A stretch of 64,000 nucleotides of DNA from Halichondria panicea (Eukaryota; Porifera; Demospongiae; Suberitida; Halichondriidae): positions 2,127,001 to 2,191,000 of the forward strand of contig NC_087391.1 in assembly GCF_963675165.1 (NCBI RefSeq). Reading direction: 5' to 3'. A program made the position numbers and the translations under genes. Positions 22,588-40,397 of this stretch are shown here, one piece after another; position 1 is the stretch's first letter; each line of letters starts with the position of its first letter. The notes beneath the pieces are model-generated. The model worked only from the letters and a program-made list of their open reading frames with translations. It was not told the origin of the DNA and made no database searches.

Positions 22588-25077
22588 TTACTCAGGTCTG
22601 GAGTCCATACGATGGAAGGACCGTCCTATCTTCTTGTGGGCAGCTACCATGGTCTTGAGGGCCTGCTGTCTCCCACCCTCTTTGTGATCGTACATACACT
22701 CGTGCTGCTCAGGCAATCGATGCATAAAGCAAAATGTGTAACCTGCGTACACAAGACAGAATACTATTAGTGCCAGACTACTGACATTGGTTGTGTTAGA
22801 AATTACTCACTGCCATCGATCATTGACTGGACGTTTAATTAGAATGACCATGCATTCCTGCATGTGTTCGGTCAGTATGACCAGGCACAAATGACATTGA
22901 CAATATAGTCAACTGTAAGGTATGAAATAATTATACTAGGCACTCTTTGTTTTTCTTGTACTTGCATGTAGACCGGTGCTATAACAACTAATATCCATAG
23001 CTGACAGGGGTAAATCGTATGTGGTTAAATAATGGGAGATCGCTTAAAGTTTCTAACCACACCTTTGCTGTAGAAACTAGTGTTCAAGCTGGCGCTGTGC
23101 TAATGCCTCTCGCCATGATTTGCTTTCGCTCAAAAGTATAGAAGAGAAAGTATAGAAGAGGAAAAAGTGTATAAAATAATCTGTCTAAAACTGACTTGCA
23201 ATTGTATAATTATGGTATCATTGTTGTGTTTTGTGGCTGCTTATACCAGGACCTCAAGGATCTAGGAAGCAACAAAGAAGAAGATTTTGTTTTCAATTAA
23301 TTATAAGCGGAAGTGCATAATTATTTCATAAAGTTAGCTTATCTATATAAAGTCACTGAGAAGAAAAGACTTATTACATGCATCTATTGTTGTATTATGT
23401 GGCTTTAATACCAGGACCTCAAGAAAGAAGAAAATTGGATCTGTAGTTCATGCAGTGTATAATTATAATATTTAAGAAGAAAAGACTTGTGTACATGCAT
23501 ATTGTTATCTATAGTAGTGTTTTGTGGCTTACCAGGCCCTCAAGAAAAATATGATTCTGCCAGGAGGATCTGGATCTGGGGAATGAGCGCGCATGCGCAT
23601 TACATCCATAGGAATAGTTAAAGGGTGTGTCCAAAGAGATCAATTTCACAAATGGCTACTGCTAGCTAGCTGTTTTAACAGGTATTTTCTGAGTCTTGTA
23701 GCTAACAAAAAGCTAGCGCTTTAGTGCAAGGCTAACTCATATGTTGAATAGAAAGTTTGTGCGGACAGATGATGCTATGAAAGATTCTGAAGAGACTGCA
23801 ACAGCCTTCAATGTGAGTCAAACTAGCCATAACTCGAGAAAGAAGCTTTAGTTTGCTAATCCACGAATCAAAATCCAAGAGAACGTGGCTAGAAGCCTAT
23901 AGAAGCTGTTAGTTTTCGTCGCATTGCAACCGTTGAGCAGTTACAGCTGGAACAGACACACAGACACACAGACACACAGACACACAGACACACACAGTCA
24001 GCTTTACCGTATCCCTCGTGCGGCTACGCCTCGAGGCATAATGATTGCATCATCTCAAAAGGACACACTGTATACATGTACATGTACATGCGCGTAAAGC
24101 AAAGGTTACTTTCTGAGGTGAGTATCGCCTGTAGATGGCTAACCTAACCCTAACCCTAACCCTATGTTTTGATACCTGTATAAAGGTTAAGTAATTATTA
24201 TCAGCACAAAAAGTTGTAACGCCTGTAGTTGGCTAAACGTTAAGCACAAAGATATTTTTATGTTGACACACACTACACAGCTACATTCTGCAAGCTTGGC
24301 CACTTCAACACACATTAATTATTTTGTGTGACTAGTATTCTTAGTGCTTCCTTACATGGCCCATTACATCATACTCACCGCATTTACAGAGTCCAAGCTC
24401 TCTTTGGGCTAGCTCCAGTTTTGATTTACAAGACCAGCATTTCTTTTTGTTTTTCTGCACAGGTATATCCTTTGGAAGGAGAGATACTTCATTTAAATTT
24501 TTCTCCTCTTCAGGTTTTTTAGTCTCGTCTTGATTGTCAAGTTTTTCCTCAATTGTATTTGAATTCTGAGCTGTTATCATAGCTGATGAGGTGCTAGGGA
24601 CAAGTCCCAGTTTGGTTAGGACGGTAGGACCCTGTACTGAGTCGGTTGAATCATGGCCACCGTCTTCAATGGCATTTTGGTCTTTCTCTGTGGAGGGGAT
24701 GGGTTGAACATGACATCAGTACTTCATTAATTTTACCTACATTTTTATGACTAGAATTGCCTTCACAGTTTAGGCCACATTCGATAGCATACAAACGCGA
24801 TATAAGCCAGAGGTATGTACATAAAAACATAACTCCATACATACACGTACATGTACACTGCACTGATCAACGTAAATGTACAGGAACTCACCTTTGTAAC
24901 ATTTAGAACATAGATTCATTGTCTGCGGTGATCTGTAACAAACAGACAAACATATATCAAGTTCTGACAGGCCTCAAACTGGGGGAACAGGTGAATAGGG
25001 TGGCAGCTAGAAGTCACTCACCCCCAAAATCCACAAGGACAAAGCTTGGCTGTATCTTCGTTGCCAGCTTCAGCCAT
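22588..25077 (-). CDS. ZFAND3: ZFAND3-like AN1/A20 zinc-finger protein
   Basis: Four exons (25022-25077, 24892-24932, 24379-24687, 22588-22742) with consistent phases give 186 residues. Exon 1 reads MAEAGNEDTAKLCPCGFWG and exon 2 SPQTMNLCSKCYK, the degenerate A20 finger CPCGFWGSxxTMNLCSKC typical of ZFAND3. Exon 3 is a Glu/Asp/Ser-rich linker ending KKCWSCKSKLELAQRELGLC. Exon 4 gives FCFMHRLPEQHECMYDHKEG and KKIGRSFHR, completing the AN1 finger with its Cys/His ligands. In vertebrates the family is linked to stress response and transcription. Head-to-head with the TEX49-like gene, 447 bases apart. The last intron (1.6 kb) is full of repeats. Confidence 0.94.
23215..23565. repeat. three degenerate tandem copies (about 150 bp)
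   Basis: The phrase TTGTGGCTxxxTACCAGGxCCTCAAG recurs at about 23230, 23398 and 23518, each with AAGAAAAGACTT, ACATGCAT and ATTGTT nearby. Intronic in ZFAND3. Confidence 0.7.
23780..24045 (+). repeat. dispersed repeat ending in (ACACAG)n and GAGGCATAAT
   Basis: It shares CAAATCCACGAATxAAAATC-type sequence, AGAAGCCTAT, the CA-rich tract, ACCGTAT and GAGGCATAAT with 32330-32565, and the end with 1640-1745 (inverted). Non-coding. Confidence 0.7.
24144..24163. repeat. short interstitial telomere-like repeat
   Basis: CTAACCCTAACCCTAACCCT, about three units of the animal telomere motif, inside a ZFAND3 intron. Confidence 0.85.
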
Positions 25078-25524
25078 TTCTTTGACTATCTACTCACACC
25101 AGAAAAGAACAAGACGAAAATCACAAAAACTGGAGTCACAGTCACGTAAATGGGGCCAGTACAACACAACAATGGAACTCTCTAACATGTACACACAGCA
25201 GTGAATCATCAACAACAAAGTGCACGATCATGCCAAGGCTCCACCCAGGCAGAGATACATCCCATTGACCTTTTGATGTGGTTGGTCGGTCACCCAGGTG
25301 ATTGTAAGAATTGCGTGGGAGTAAAATGCTTGTAGCTACATGTACTACAAGTGTAAGCATCTGGATCATCTGTACGTTGCTGGTGCATACCTCTTACAAT
25401 TGGATAGTGCTATAAGGTTTCATATGGTGAGAATTAAGTTAAGTTGCAAACAAACAGCAAGTATAGAATTTACAATGTATAATAAAGATCGCACAAAACG
25501 AAAAATTATTTTTATAGTGCTACT

Positions 25525-26087
25525 ATGTCTGAACACGGCAAATCCATAAAGAGGACCTTTTCAGGATATACTCGTCACTACTGGTCAGCTAACATCCCAA
25601 GAGAAAAGCACAACGAACAAGTCTGGGTGAATAAATGGTACACACCTAAAGACCTACGCAGCTCAGCTCCAGTCCAGCGACACAAGTTTCTCGCTCAACC
25701 ATTGCCTGTATCAGCATCCCTCCCTACACATTGGGTGCCACTAGCTGAGGCACCTCTGAAGTCTTTCTCGAGGGCATCAGAGGAGAAGCAAATACAAACC
25801 TCTGACCCTGCCTCCAGGTGTGAGCAATGGTCCACACTACGTCAGATGCTACCATCCAGGGGTCACTGTGAATATTGGCACAAAACAACCTACAAATGGG
25901 GCTCAGGGTCATCCCTCGCACCAGCATGGTCCTCGGCTAAACCAAAACGCTACCCACACATAAACAGCTCCATGACCAAGTGAGTTTATCAACTACGTAT
26001 ATTTATGAGGATTGTAATCATGCCATTTTCTCTTGTAGCTACGTCGATGACATGCATTTGACCAACAGACAGTTCAAGCTTCATTGA
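25525..26087 (+). CDS. TEX49/SPMIP11-like protein (putative axonemal)
   Basis: Two exons (25525-25979 and 26039-26087, 59-base intron) give 167 residues, basic and rich in Trp, Tyr, Pro and Ser, with no signal peptide or membrane segment. The C-terminus NSSMTNYVDDMHLTNRQFKL resembles the end of TEX49/SPMIP11 as I recall it (SAMTRFMDHSILNDRTFSL), and THWVPLAEA resembles its VPLTDA. TEX49 is a sperm microtubule inner protein, so a role in the lumen of ciliary or flagellar microtubules is an inference from two short motifs. Followed closely by the PPP2R3C 3' end on the other strand (convergent, 77 bases). Confidence 0.5.
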
Positions 26088-26164
26088 AGGAGCAATAAAA
26101 GTAAATGACACAGTTGAACAATTGAGTACCTGAAATTATATAACGGATGTGTTAAAATTGTTTG

Positions 26165-32755
<6,591 letters not shown>

Positions 32756-32869
32756 AGTATGTGTGTACAATCTAGGTGCGCTTTTGCCATGTAACCGAAT
32801 CCAGATTACATTACTTGTATATAATTATGCTTCACAGTTCTAGCTATAAAGGGATAATAAATAGCAATA

Positions 32870-33440
32870 GCGCTGTAGCACTAGTAGTGGCAGTACCACT
32901 GGTAGAGGCAGCACTAGTAGCGCTGATAAGGCTAGTTGCGGCAGCAGAACTACATGTAGTAGCGGAAGTGCAGCTGGTAGTAGCAGTAGCACCAGTAGCG
33001 CTGGTAATACTAGTATAGTGGCAGTAGCACCAGTAGCGCTGGTAATACTAGTATAGTGGCAGTAGCACCAGTAGCGCTGGTAATACTAGTATAGTGGCAG
33101 TAGCACCAGTAGCGCTGGTAATACTAGTATAGTGGCAGTAGCACCAGTAGCGCTGGTAATACTAGTATAGTGGCAGTAGCACCAGTAGCGCTGGTAACAC
33201 TAGTATAGTGGCAGTAGCACCAGTAGCGCTGGTAACACTAGTATAGTGGCAGTAGCACCAGTAGCGCTGGTAATACTAGTATAGTGGCAGTAGCACCAGT
33301 AGCGCTGGTAATACTAGTATAGTGGCAGTAGCACCAGTAGCGCTGGTAATACTAGTATAGTGGCAGTAGCACCAGTAGCGCTGGTAACACTGGTAGTAGA
33401 ACTAGTAGCGGAGGTACTGCTTGTACATGTAGCGGCAGTA
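32870..33440. repeat. 38-bp minisatellite, 11 near-identical units
   Basis: Between about 32977 and 33395 the unit GTGGCAGTAGCACCAGTAGC plus GCTGGTAATACTAGTATA repeats 11 times (GCGCTGGTA recurs every 38 bases from 32997 to 33377). A few units have AACACTAG for AATACTAG. Degenerate AGTAGCRCYR-type copies extend on both sides. Because 38 is not a multiple of three, it is unlikely to encode a repeat protein. Confidence 0.93.
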
Positions 33441-33444
33441 GCTC

Positions 33445-34389
33445 TGGTAGCATGGAGAAACAACCGTGGGAGCTCTGATCAATAATACTATTTTTTGTAA
33501 TGATGTATGTTAATTCCACTTCTAAGTGGTGCATCTTTTAGAACACAAAAAATTCCGTTCAGCCCAGCTGGCGCCTAAATTATAGTGGCGCTTATGTAGT
33601 AAAAGACATTTTAGAGAAAATGGGTGTGGTCTAGCTCAGTTTCACTTGCTAGCACTAAGCTGCACCGTTGAGAGCTGAGTGACTCGTGAACAACATTCAT
33701 TGACTGTTGACGTGTGAAGGAAGTCAAAGATGCAGGCTGATTGTCTTAATGTCACAAATTTATAAGCGCCAGAAAAAAAATTACAGCACCAGTAGCGCTT
33801 CTTTTAGGGACTCAACAATTATACTGATGCTGACGTGGCACTGAAATTATGGTGGCGCTGTATTTACATCAATTATGGTACATTGACCATACTCTGCCTA
33901 CAGTATCTTAGCTCTAGATGGAATGCATGTGGTATAGTGACTTTATCCTGGGTATTCTATGGTTATGATAAAGTAATTATGAGGGTGCTTATTGTGATTG
34001 AAGCACTGAGAAACTCACTTGGCTTGTCCACTGTATGTTTATCATTGTATCTTTTTAGCTTATCAACCCAACTCATTCCTTCACAGGCTTCAGCCATTAG
34101 TAACTGTAACACAAGTGAAGAGATCTCTCAAAGAGACAAAAAAACAACTACTGGTGAAAGACACACTTTTTTCTAATAAGAGCACATTAATGGATATTTC
34201 TAAATAGAGCACACCCCAATTCGTGTCCGCTTCATCTTCTGTCGTTCTGTCTACTGATTCGATTGTGGTATTGATATTGCATAGCAACACGTACATAGTA
34301 CAGCTATGAGTCTGATTTGTTGCAAGGCTGCAAAATCCGTCAATATAGTTATAACTGAAGAATCTACATGATTGACTCTATTTAATACT
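33445..34389. other. region between the minisatellite and SLC35B2, no gene recognised
   Basis: It may hold the unidentified first exon of PPP2R3C (minus strand) and the SLC35B2 promoter. Scattered GGCGCTTA/TAAGCGCC and CAGCACCAGTAGCGCTTC near 33780 echo the minisatellite unit. No convincing coding frame. Confidence 0.4.
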
Positions 34390-36244
34390 ATGAGTGAAAT
34401 TGATGTGAGTAGAATCGGGCTGTGGGGGAAACTCCTAAACGTTCAGGGCCAGATTCAAGAGCACTGGTTCGGAAGCTTTCTACTCAATCTCATCGGATAT
34501 GCCCTGATCATTGCTCCAGCTGCATTTCTCATCAATAGATGGAGAAAGGACCCTAAAGTTCAAAGAGGTATGTCAATCGTAGCCTCGAGACCAGCCGTTT
34601 GTTATCTGAAAGAACGCCTGGTCAAGTACCAACGTAGAACTTATTTAGCTGAGTCAGCGAGTGGTTAGGCTTGAGGTTGTGAACATGATTGCGGTAACCT
34701 CAAACACAACAATACTATAGCTAGCTGCACCGCCTGCACGTTAGTGTAAGCATCATAATGATATTCACGGGCAAGTATGGTTGTTGCGGGCAATTATCAG
34801 TCCAACTGGACGAGTTCTACATTGGAACTTGACCAGACGTTCTTTCAGATAACGAACGGCTGGTCTCAAGGCTAGTCAATCGATGGTTATTATAATTATT
34901 TGCCTCTCTGTGCAGGTGAAGGTCGTTTCTATTCTCTCCTAAAAATGTTTGCAATTGGGATCGTTGATAACAATGCTGCATTGGAGAAAGCAGAGGAGGG
35001 TCAATCAAGTCCAGCTAGATCAAGCACATCCTCAACGACTGGGGAAGACAATGTTGTCCAATACTATGTAAAGCTCCTGTTTTGTGTGATTGGGCTCCAA
35101 GCATCATATCTTACGTGGGGAGTGATACAGGTATATACATATATACGCAGAGCATGGTTCGGTATTGTTAGTACCACATACCTTGTCTGTATCAAGTAAT
35201 TGTACCTGTTACTGTGTGGTGTGGTATGCATTGCACGATCATATCTTTGATGTGTCTTCAATTTTGTATTCCCTATGTAATTCAATTGTAGTTGCTACAC
35301 GTTTAATACTTTCTATTGTACTTGCCATGCAATGCCTATTGTCGTTAGGGTAATACCTACCACCATTATGTAATTTATCAATACTGCAGGAGAGAATTAT
35401 GACACAGTCATATGACGGCCAGAAGTTTACTAATTCTCAATTCCTCGTCTTTGTCAATCGAATCCTAGCTGTTGTAATAGCATTTGTGTACATCAACATC
35501 ACCACACAACCTGTGCACAGAGCTCCATTTTACAAGTATTCGTACGCATCCATTTCAAACACTCTCAGCAGCTGGTGCCAATATGAGGCTCTGAAATTTG
35601 TCAGTTTTCCAACTCAAGTCCTCTCTAAAGCCTCTAAAGTGATTCCAGTGATGCTAATGGGGAAAGTTGTGTCCAACCGCACATACCCATTAAACCAGTA
35701 TTTCACAGCTGTACTACTGTCCGTTGGAGTGAGTTTGTTTCTGCTCGCTGCGGATCCTTCCAGCCAGGGGAAACATAGTGTGGAGACTACTGTAGCGGGT
35801 GTGATTATATTGCTCGGGTATATGGCTTTTGATAGCTTCACTTCGAATTGGCAGTCGGAAGTTTTTGAAACCTATAAGGTGTCTTCTGTTCAGATGATGT
35901 TTGGAGTGAACATGTTTTCTTGCATTTTAACTGTTGGCTCGCTGTTATTCCGTGGTGTGTTCTTCAGTTCTTTATCATTTCTTTTCGATCATACAGACTT
36001 TGCCTTTCATGTGACACTCATCTCGATCTGCTCGGCTGTTGGGCAGCTGTTCATCTTTCAAACAATACAAGCATTTGGTCCTCTTGTATTCACACTCATC
36101 ATGACTACCAGACAAGCTCTCAGTATTCTCCTGTCCTGCGTTCTCTTTGGGCACGAATTGACTCTACAAGCTCTGGCTGGTGTTTTGGTTGTGTTCATAT
36201 CTCTGCTCCTACGGGTCTACTTCAGAACACAGAAGAAGAAATAA
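34390..36244 (+). CDS. SLC35B2: PAPS transporter 1-like (SLC35B2)
   Basis: Three exons, 34390-34567, 34916-35130 and 35390-36244, give 415 residues. The ATG at 34390 is the first one in frame. The N-terminal helix is [20 protein letters not shown]. Exon 2 ends [11 protein letters not shown], and exon 3 gives [75 protein letters not shown] and [17 protein letters not shown], all hallmarks of the Golgi carrier that imports 3'-phosphoadenosine-5'-phosphosulfate for sulfation. About ten hydrophobic segments are visible. The C-terminus ends in basic RTQKKK. Intron 1 is mostly one MITE (34580-34874). SUMF1, which activates sulfatases, lies 3 kb downstream. Confidence 0.95.
34580..34874. mobile_element. 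295-bp MITE with 8-bp target duplication (hAT-like) in SLC35B2 intron 1
   Basis: Terminal inverted repeats of about 65 bases begin TAGCCTCGAGACCAGCCGTT and TAGCCTTGAGACCAGCCGTT. GTCAATCG is repeated on each side (34572-34579 and 34875-34882). An 8-base duplication fits the hAT group. Without it, intron 1 would be about 45 bases, the usual size here. Confidence 0.9.
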
Positions 36245-36749
36245 AATAATCATAATTATGTTATGTCATAATTATTGTCAGATGACGTAAGGAACTTTCC
36301 ATATCCTGTGCACCAGTCTGCAGACTTGGGTATTTAATATTTAAGAATCAGCCGCAACACTTTGTGTGCATTGCTGGACTGCAGACTCCCTCTACTTCAG
36401 TAATAACAGTATATATTGCTCCATTTGTTTATTCCTGTGCCATTTTCACAATCACCTTAGCGTTGCCGTGCTGTACCTATAGATTTATACTACTAAAGTG
36501 GTGTAGTATTATGGGGGGGAGGGGGGTGAGTGTCTTAATGACAAAATGTGTTTTATCCTGAGACGTTTAATAGTGAGATAGTTGGTATCAGACTGAGGGG
36601 GGGGGGGTTTCTTATTTTTCTGACAAGTGTGTTTATCCTGACAGACGTATATAATTATTATACTAGTTGTAGTAGAAGAATGGGGGTGTCTTATTTTCCT
36701 GACAAATTAACGTAAGTCATAAATAATTGATAAATCAATCAACAGTAAT
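36245..36749. other. convergent 3' region, SLC35B2 and UQCC3-like genes
   Basis: It has short G runs (about 36513-36530 and 36596-36608) and a repeated TTATTTTTCTGACAA phrase. AATCAGCCGC near 36350 echoes the palindrome at 19765. No gene seen. Confidence 0.4.
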
Positions 36750-37096
36750 TTATTTTCTAATTGACTCGTCAGTGTCACTGACGACATCGATCCATACAGG
36801 TTTCTTTGACTTTGAAATTTCCATCAATGTTTTAAATTTTTCTGCATTCATTTTTTCCGCTTTTTTAATAATTTCTTGCACTTCCTCAGGGTCCATTTTC
36901 TTCTCTAGTTTCTGTATTTAATTAAAATTTATTATGTGGGCATGGAGAAATCAATAGGAGACTATATAGACAGGGAGATTATAGAATATAGATATACCTT
37001 TATAAAATCCTCTCTAGATGGGGTGGTCGTCTTCATGAGTGTCCATCCAAAGAGTAGTGTTCCTCCAACTATTCCTAGAGATTTTATAACCTGCAT
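36750..37096 (-). CDS. UQCC3-like mitochondrial complex III assembly protein
   Basis: Two exons (36998-37096 and 36750-36911) give 86 residues. A single N-terminal hydrophobic segment (SLGIVGGTLLFGWTLM) is followed directly by KTTTPSREDFIKKLEKKMDP and a charged helical region ending WIDVVSDTDESIRK. The layout (short start, one membrane helix, then TPxxxxKxxLxKxxP) is that of UQCC3/Cbp4, needed for cytochrome b insertion. The ATG at 37096 is chosen because it puts the helix near the N-terminus; the frame stays open upstream. It starts only 151 bases after the FKBP2 stop on the same strand. Confidence 0.6.
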
Positions 37097-37247
37097 CTCA
37101 TCATTATTAAATATGGCTGGCTGGCTCCACCCAACATCAACATTGCTGCAAAGCATAATGATGTTAAACCTTATGCATCTCCCATGCATCTATATATGTT
37201 CATTGAATACAAATCACACAGAATATAGTTTATATAGATCTGAGTCT

Positions 37248-38226
37248 CTATAGTTCTTCTTTCCTTTCAATGTCCAGTAACTCGACTTCAAAAATCAGAG
37301 TAGCTCCACCTGTGAACAATTATACTATAAAACATTGTCATGTAAAATTAGGGCGTACCTGGTATCTTTGGAGGAGCTCCCCTATCCCCATACCCTAGAT
37401 CAGCAGGTATACTCAGCTTCCTCTTCTCACCGATGCACATACTGTGAGCAGAATACAGCAATCACAATAAAACAGTATACCGTAAGACCTCGACTTAAGG
37501 CGACCCTCCAAATAAATATGTAACACCCAGGAGCTTCAGCAATTTTCGGACCTCTAAAAATAGCGACAGCTGCGTTGACATTTATTTTTTAATGTCGCGT
37601 TCTAAATAGAGCCACTCTCTAGCCTCGATTGTATAGCCCACTGGAAAATAAGTGTTTTTAAGCTAGATGCGACCCTCTAAATATGTGACACCAGGACTTC
37701 AACCTCCAAAAGAAGTGACCTCTGGCTTCGTAATTATTACGCTTTAAATCGAGGTCCTACAGCATATAATATTATATTATACCGGAACATTTGTTCCAGG
37801 TAAAGAGGGATTAAGAAGGGCAAACAAGTACTCACTTCAGCAGTCCTTGATCCCAACCTAGAGGGTAAGTAAATAATTGCGTAATTCACAGCAATAGCCT
37901 AAGTACGTAGTCCTACCTTTGATAACTTGGCCTACTCCTAGTGTAAACTCAAACGGCTTATTCCTGGAAACACTGCTATCAAATTCTGTTCCATCTTCCA
38001 GCGTTCCCTGCAGTTACATTTTGTGACGTGACTTCAAACTGTAAAATTATAACTATAATCTCACAGTGTAATGCATGGACAGCCTGTCTCCCTTCGTGCT
38101 TTTCATGTCACAGGTTTCAGGCCTCTTTTTGACCCCGATCTGGAGCCCTGATTTCCCTTCCACAAGGCAGACAGTCCCCACCATCAACAGCACAACCATC
38201 AGCAGCAGACACGTACACTTCATCAT
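37248..38226 (-). CDS. FKBP2: FKBP2-like secretory-pathway peptidyl-prolyl isomerase
   Basis: Five exons. Exon 1 (38065-38226) has a signal peptide ([20 protein letters not shown]) and then [16 protein letters not shown] and DRLSMHYT. The following exons give [58 protein letters not shown] and [19 protein letters not shown]. These are the FK506-binding and isomerase residues of FKBP2, which folds proteins in the endoplasmic reticulum. The C-terminus KEEL is a retrieval-type signal. Divergent to SNRPD2 with 211 bases between start codons. Confidence 0.95.
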
Positions 38227-38437
38227 CTTGATCTTAATCACTGAATGACCTCTGTGACCTTTAGTAACCAGAACTGAGCGCGCATGCGCAGTAGACGATT
38301 CATGAACGTTCTCCACGTTTGGTTCAGATCTCAGAGGCCTTTTTAATTTTAGCTTGATAAGTACCTGCAGAACTCCAGTTCACAACACTATAGTTATCTG
38401 CTTAGTTTTTCATCTATATCATCCCTCCAGTCAAGTA
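38227..38437. promoter_or_regulatory. divergent promoter of FKBP2 and SNRPD2
   Basis: A 211-base gap between opposed start codons contains GAGCGCGCATGCGCAG (about 38276-38291), an extended NRF1-like palindrome. The same GCGCATGCGC core recurs in other divergent gaps in the window. Confidence 0.55.
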
Positions 38438-38903
38438 ATGACCAGGTAAAGGTTGTTCTGAGGCTAGCTGAGGGTGTGGTGTGTACTATATAGAAAACTG
38501 TGCTGCATTCTAGACTAGACTGTAATGTATGTGACTGTATGCTTTATTACATACTAACAGCAAACCAAAGTCAGAACTTTCTGAAGAGGACCTGCGAAAA
38601 AAAGAGGATGAAGAATTTCAAACTGGACCTCTCTCAGTTCTCAGCCAGTCAGTGAAGCACAACACACAAGTTCTCATCAACTGTCGGAACAATCGAAAAC
38701 TGTTGGCCAGGGTGAAAGCTTTTGATCGGCATTTTAACATGGTGCTGGAGAATGTCAAGGAAATGTGGACAGAAACTCCCAAGTCTGGTAAAGGAAAGTC
38801 AAAATCAAAGCCTGTGAACAAGGACAGATATGTAGCCAAAATGTTTTTACGGGGAGACTCTGTAATCTTAGTGCTACGTAATCCTGCTCTTTCTGGAAAA
38901 TAG
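38438..38903 (+). CDS. SNRPD2: small nuclear ribonucleoprotein Sm D2
   Basis: Exon 1 (38438-38445) codes only MTS with a split codon; exon 2 is 38561-38903; 116 residues in all. [78 protein letters not shown] and [16 protein letters not shown] match SmD2 along its whole length, including both Sm motifs. It is a core member of the heptameric ring on spliceosomal snRNAs. The 8-base first exon is supported by phase and by SmD2 starting a few residues before NKPKSE. Confidence 0.96.
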
Positions 38904-38926
38904 ACTAAGTAACTCCTTCCCTCAGG

Positions 38927-39278
38927 GTTCCCCTTCAGTTGCACTTTGGTAGCTAGTATTTTTTCTGTATTAGTCGAAGATTGCTGTAGGCATTCACATA
39001 AGTCTTTTTTGTTATTGGCATCTTATCTTCACTCCTATGCAATGTTAATCAAGTGATAATCATTCATCAACCTTGCTGCAAATCTGGTAAAGACGGTGTG
39101 GGGTAAAAAACACTCGTTTTTTGAGGGGAGGTAATCATGTTTGGTGGGCGTGTCTTGTACCTACTGGGTCTGGGTATAGCTAGCTTCGAGGGGTCCGACA
39201 CTCCGTGAAATCTTGTACACCTACTTTTGAAATCTGAAGGTTCCCCTTCAGTTGCACTTTGGTAGCTAGTATTTCTTC
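38927..39278. repeat. 40-bp direct repeat between SNRPD2 and SUMF1
   Basis: GGTTCCCCTTCAGTTGCACT continuing TTGGTAGCTAGTATTT occurs at about 38927-38966 and 39239-39277, 311 bases apart. The second copy lies just upstream of SUMF1. Confidence 0.88.
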
Positions 39279-39311
39279 AAGCTTTGAGCTGAGTTCGAGT
39301 AAGGAGTGTCA

Positions 39312-40397
39312 ATGCAGTCCTGCCTAGCCTGGAGCATGGAGGTGAAGCTGAAGTGGACCTTGTGTTGCATTCTTCTTGCTACCCTGTCTCCTACTGGTGG
39401 AGTGGATCCTGAAGATAGCTGTGATGCTGACAACGAAAGCTGCTCGGATGCAAACAGAAAAAGTCAACTAAACAAAGACATGGAACAGGCCAGCAGAACA
39501 AAAGAAACATTATCCAAGAGATTTGATAATATACCAAACACCTACACGAATGAGCTAGTGCTAATTCCAACTGGGGTATTCACAATGGGCACTGACGATG
39601 CAATCCTTCCTCAAGATGGCGAGGGACCTGCCCGAAGAGTGAAGATTACTGAGTTTTACATCAACAAGTACGAAGTAAGCAATGCTGAGTTTGCTCAGTT
39701 TGTGAAGGAAACAGACTACATCACTGAAGCGGAGAAATTTGGAGACTCGTTTGTTTTTGATCAGCTCCTATCAAATGCGACAAAATCAGAAATAACTCAA
39801 GCTGTGAAGGATGCTCCATGGTGGCTACCGGTCAAAGGAGCATCATGGCATCACCCTGATGGTATGGATTCTAGTATTGAAGATCGTTGGGACCATCCAG
39901 TTGTGCATGTGTCTTGGAATGATGCAGTAGCCTATTGCAAATGGGCTGACAATGGTAGACTGCCGACTGAATCGGAATGGGAGTATGCAGCAAGGGGTGG
40001 TCTCGAGGGACGTCTGTTTCCATGGGGAAACAAACCCACCCCTAAAGGAGAACATTGGATGAATATTTGGCAGGGAGAATTCCCCACAAACACTCTAGTG
40101 GATGGTTACCTTGGCACTGCACCTGTAGGCTCGTATCCCACCAACAGGTATGGATTGCACAACATGGCTGGCAATGTGTGGGAGTGGACAGCTGATTGGT
40201 GGTCTATACGACACAGTGGGGAGCCGGTTACTGACCCCACAGGACCACCCAAAGGTACGGACAAGGTGAAGAAAGGAGGGTCTTATCTCTGCCACAAGAA
40301 CTATTGTTACAGGTACAGATGTGCTGCAAGGAGTCAGAACACACCAGACAGCTCAGCTTCTAACTTAGGGCTGAGATGTGCTAAAACTGTTGGATAG
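39312..40397 (+). CDS. SUMF1: formylglycine-generating enzyme (SUMF1), intronless
   Basis: SUMF1 oxidises the active-site cysteine of sulfatases to formylglycine in the endoplasmic reticulum. One exon, 361 residues, close to the vertebrate length of about 374. A signal peptide ([16 protein letters not shown]) precedes [79 protein letters not shown], and [20 protein letters not shown]. The latter holds the two catalytic cysteines, CxxxxC. The end [14 protein letters not shown] also fits. The ATG at 39312 is the first in frame and opens the signal peptide. Absence of introns could reflect retroposition or intron loss. Near the PAPS transporter gene. Confidence 0.96.
   Translation: MQSCLAWSMEVKLKWTLCCILLATLSPTGGVDPEDSCDADNESCSDANRKSQLNKDMEQASRTKETLSKRFDNIPNTYTNELVLIPTGVFTMGTDDAILPQDGEGPARRVKITEFYINKYEVSNAEFAQFVKETDYITEAEKFGDSFVFDQLLSNATKSEITQAVKDAPWWLPVKGASWHHPDGMDSSIEDRWDHPVVHVSWNDAVAYCKWADNGRLPTESEWEYAARGGLEGRLFPWGNKPTPKGEHWMNIWQGEFPTNTLVDGYLGTAPVGSYPTNRYGLHNMAGNVWEWTADWWSIRHSGEPVTDPTGPPKGTDKVKKGGSYLCHKNYCYRYRCAARSQNTPDSSASNLGLRCAKTVG

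Noticed and set aside
24144-24163. Chromosome end
   Set aside because: Only about three telomere-type units, inside a gene intron with genes on both sides.
32870-33440. CRISPR-like array
   Set aside because: Units are contiguous 38-base tandem copies without variable spacers; this is a eukaryotic minisatellite.
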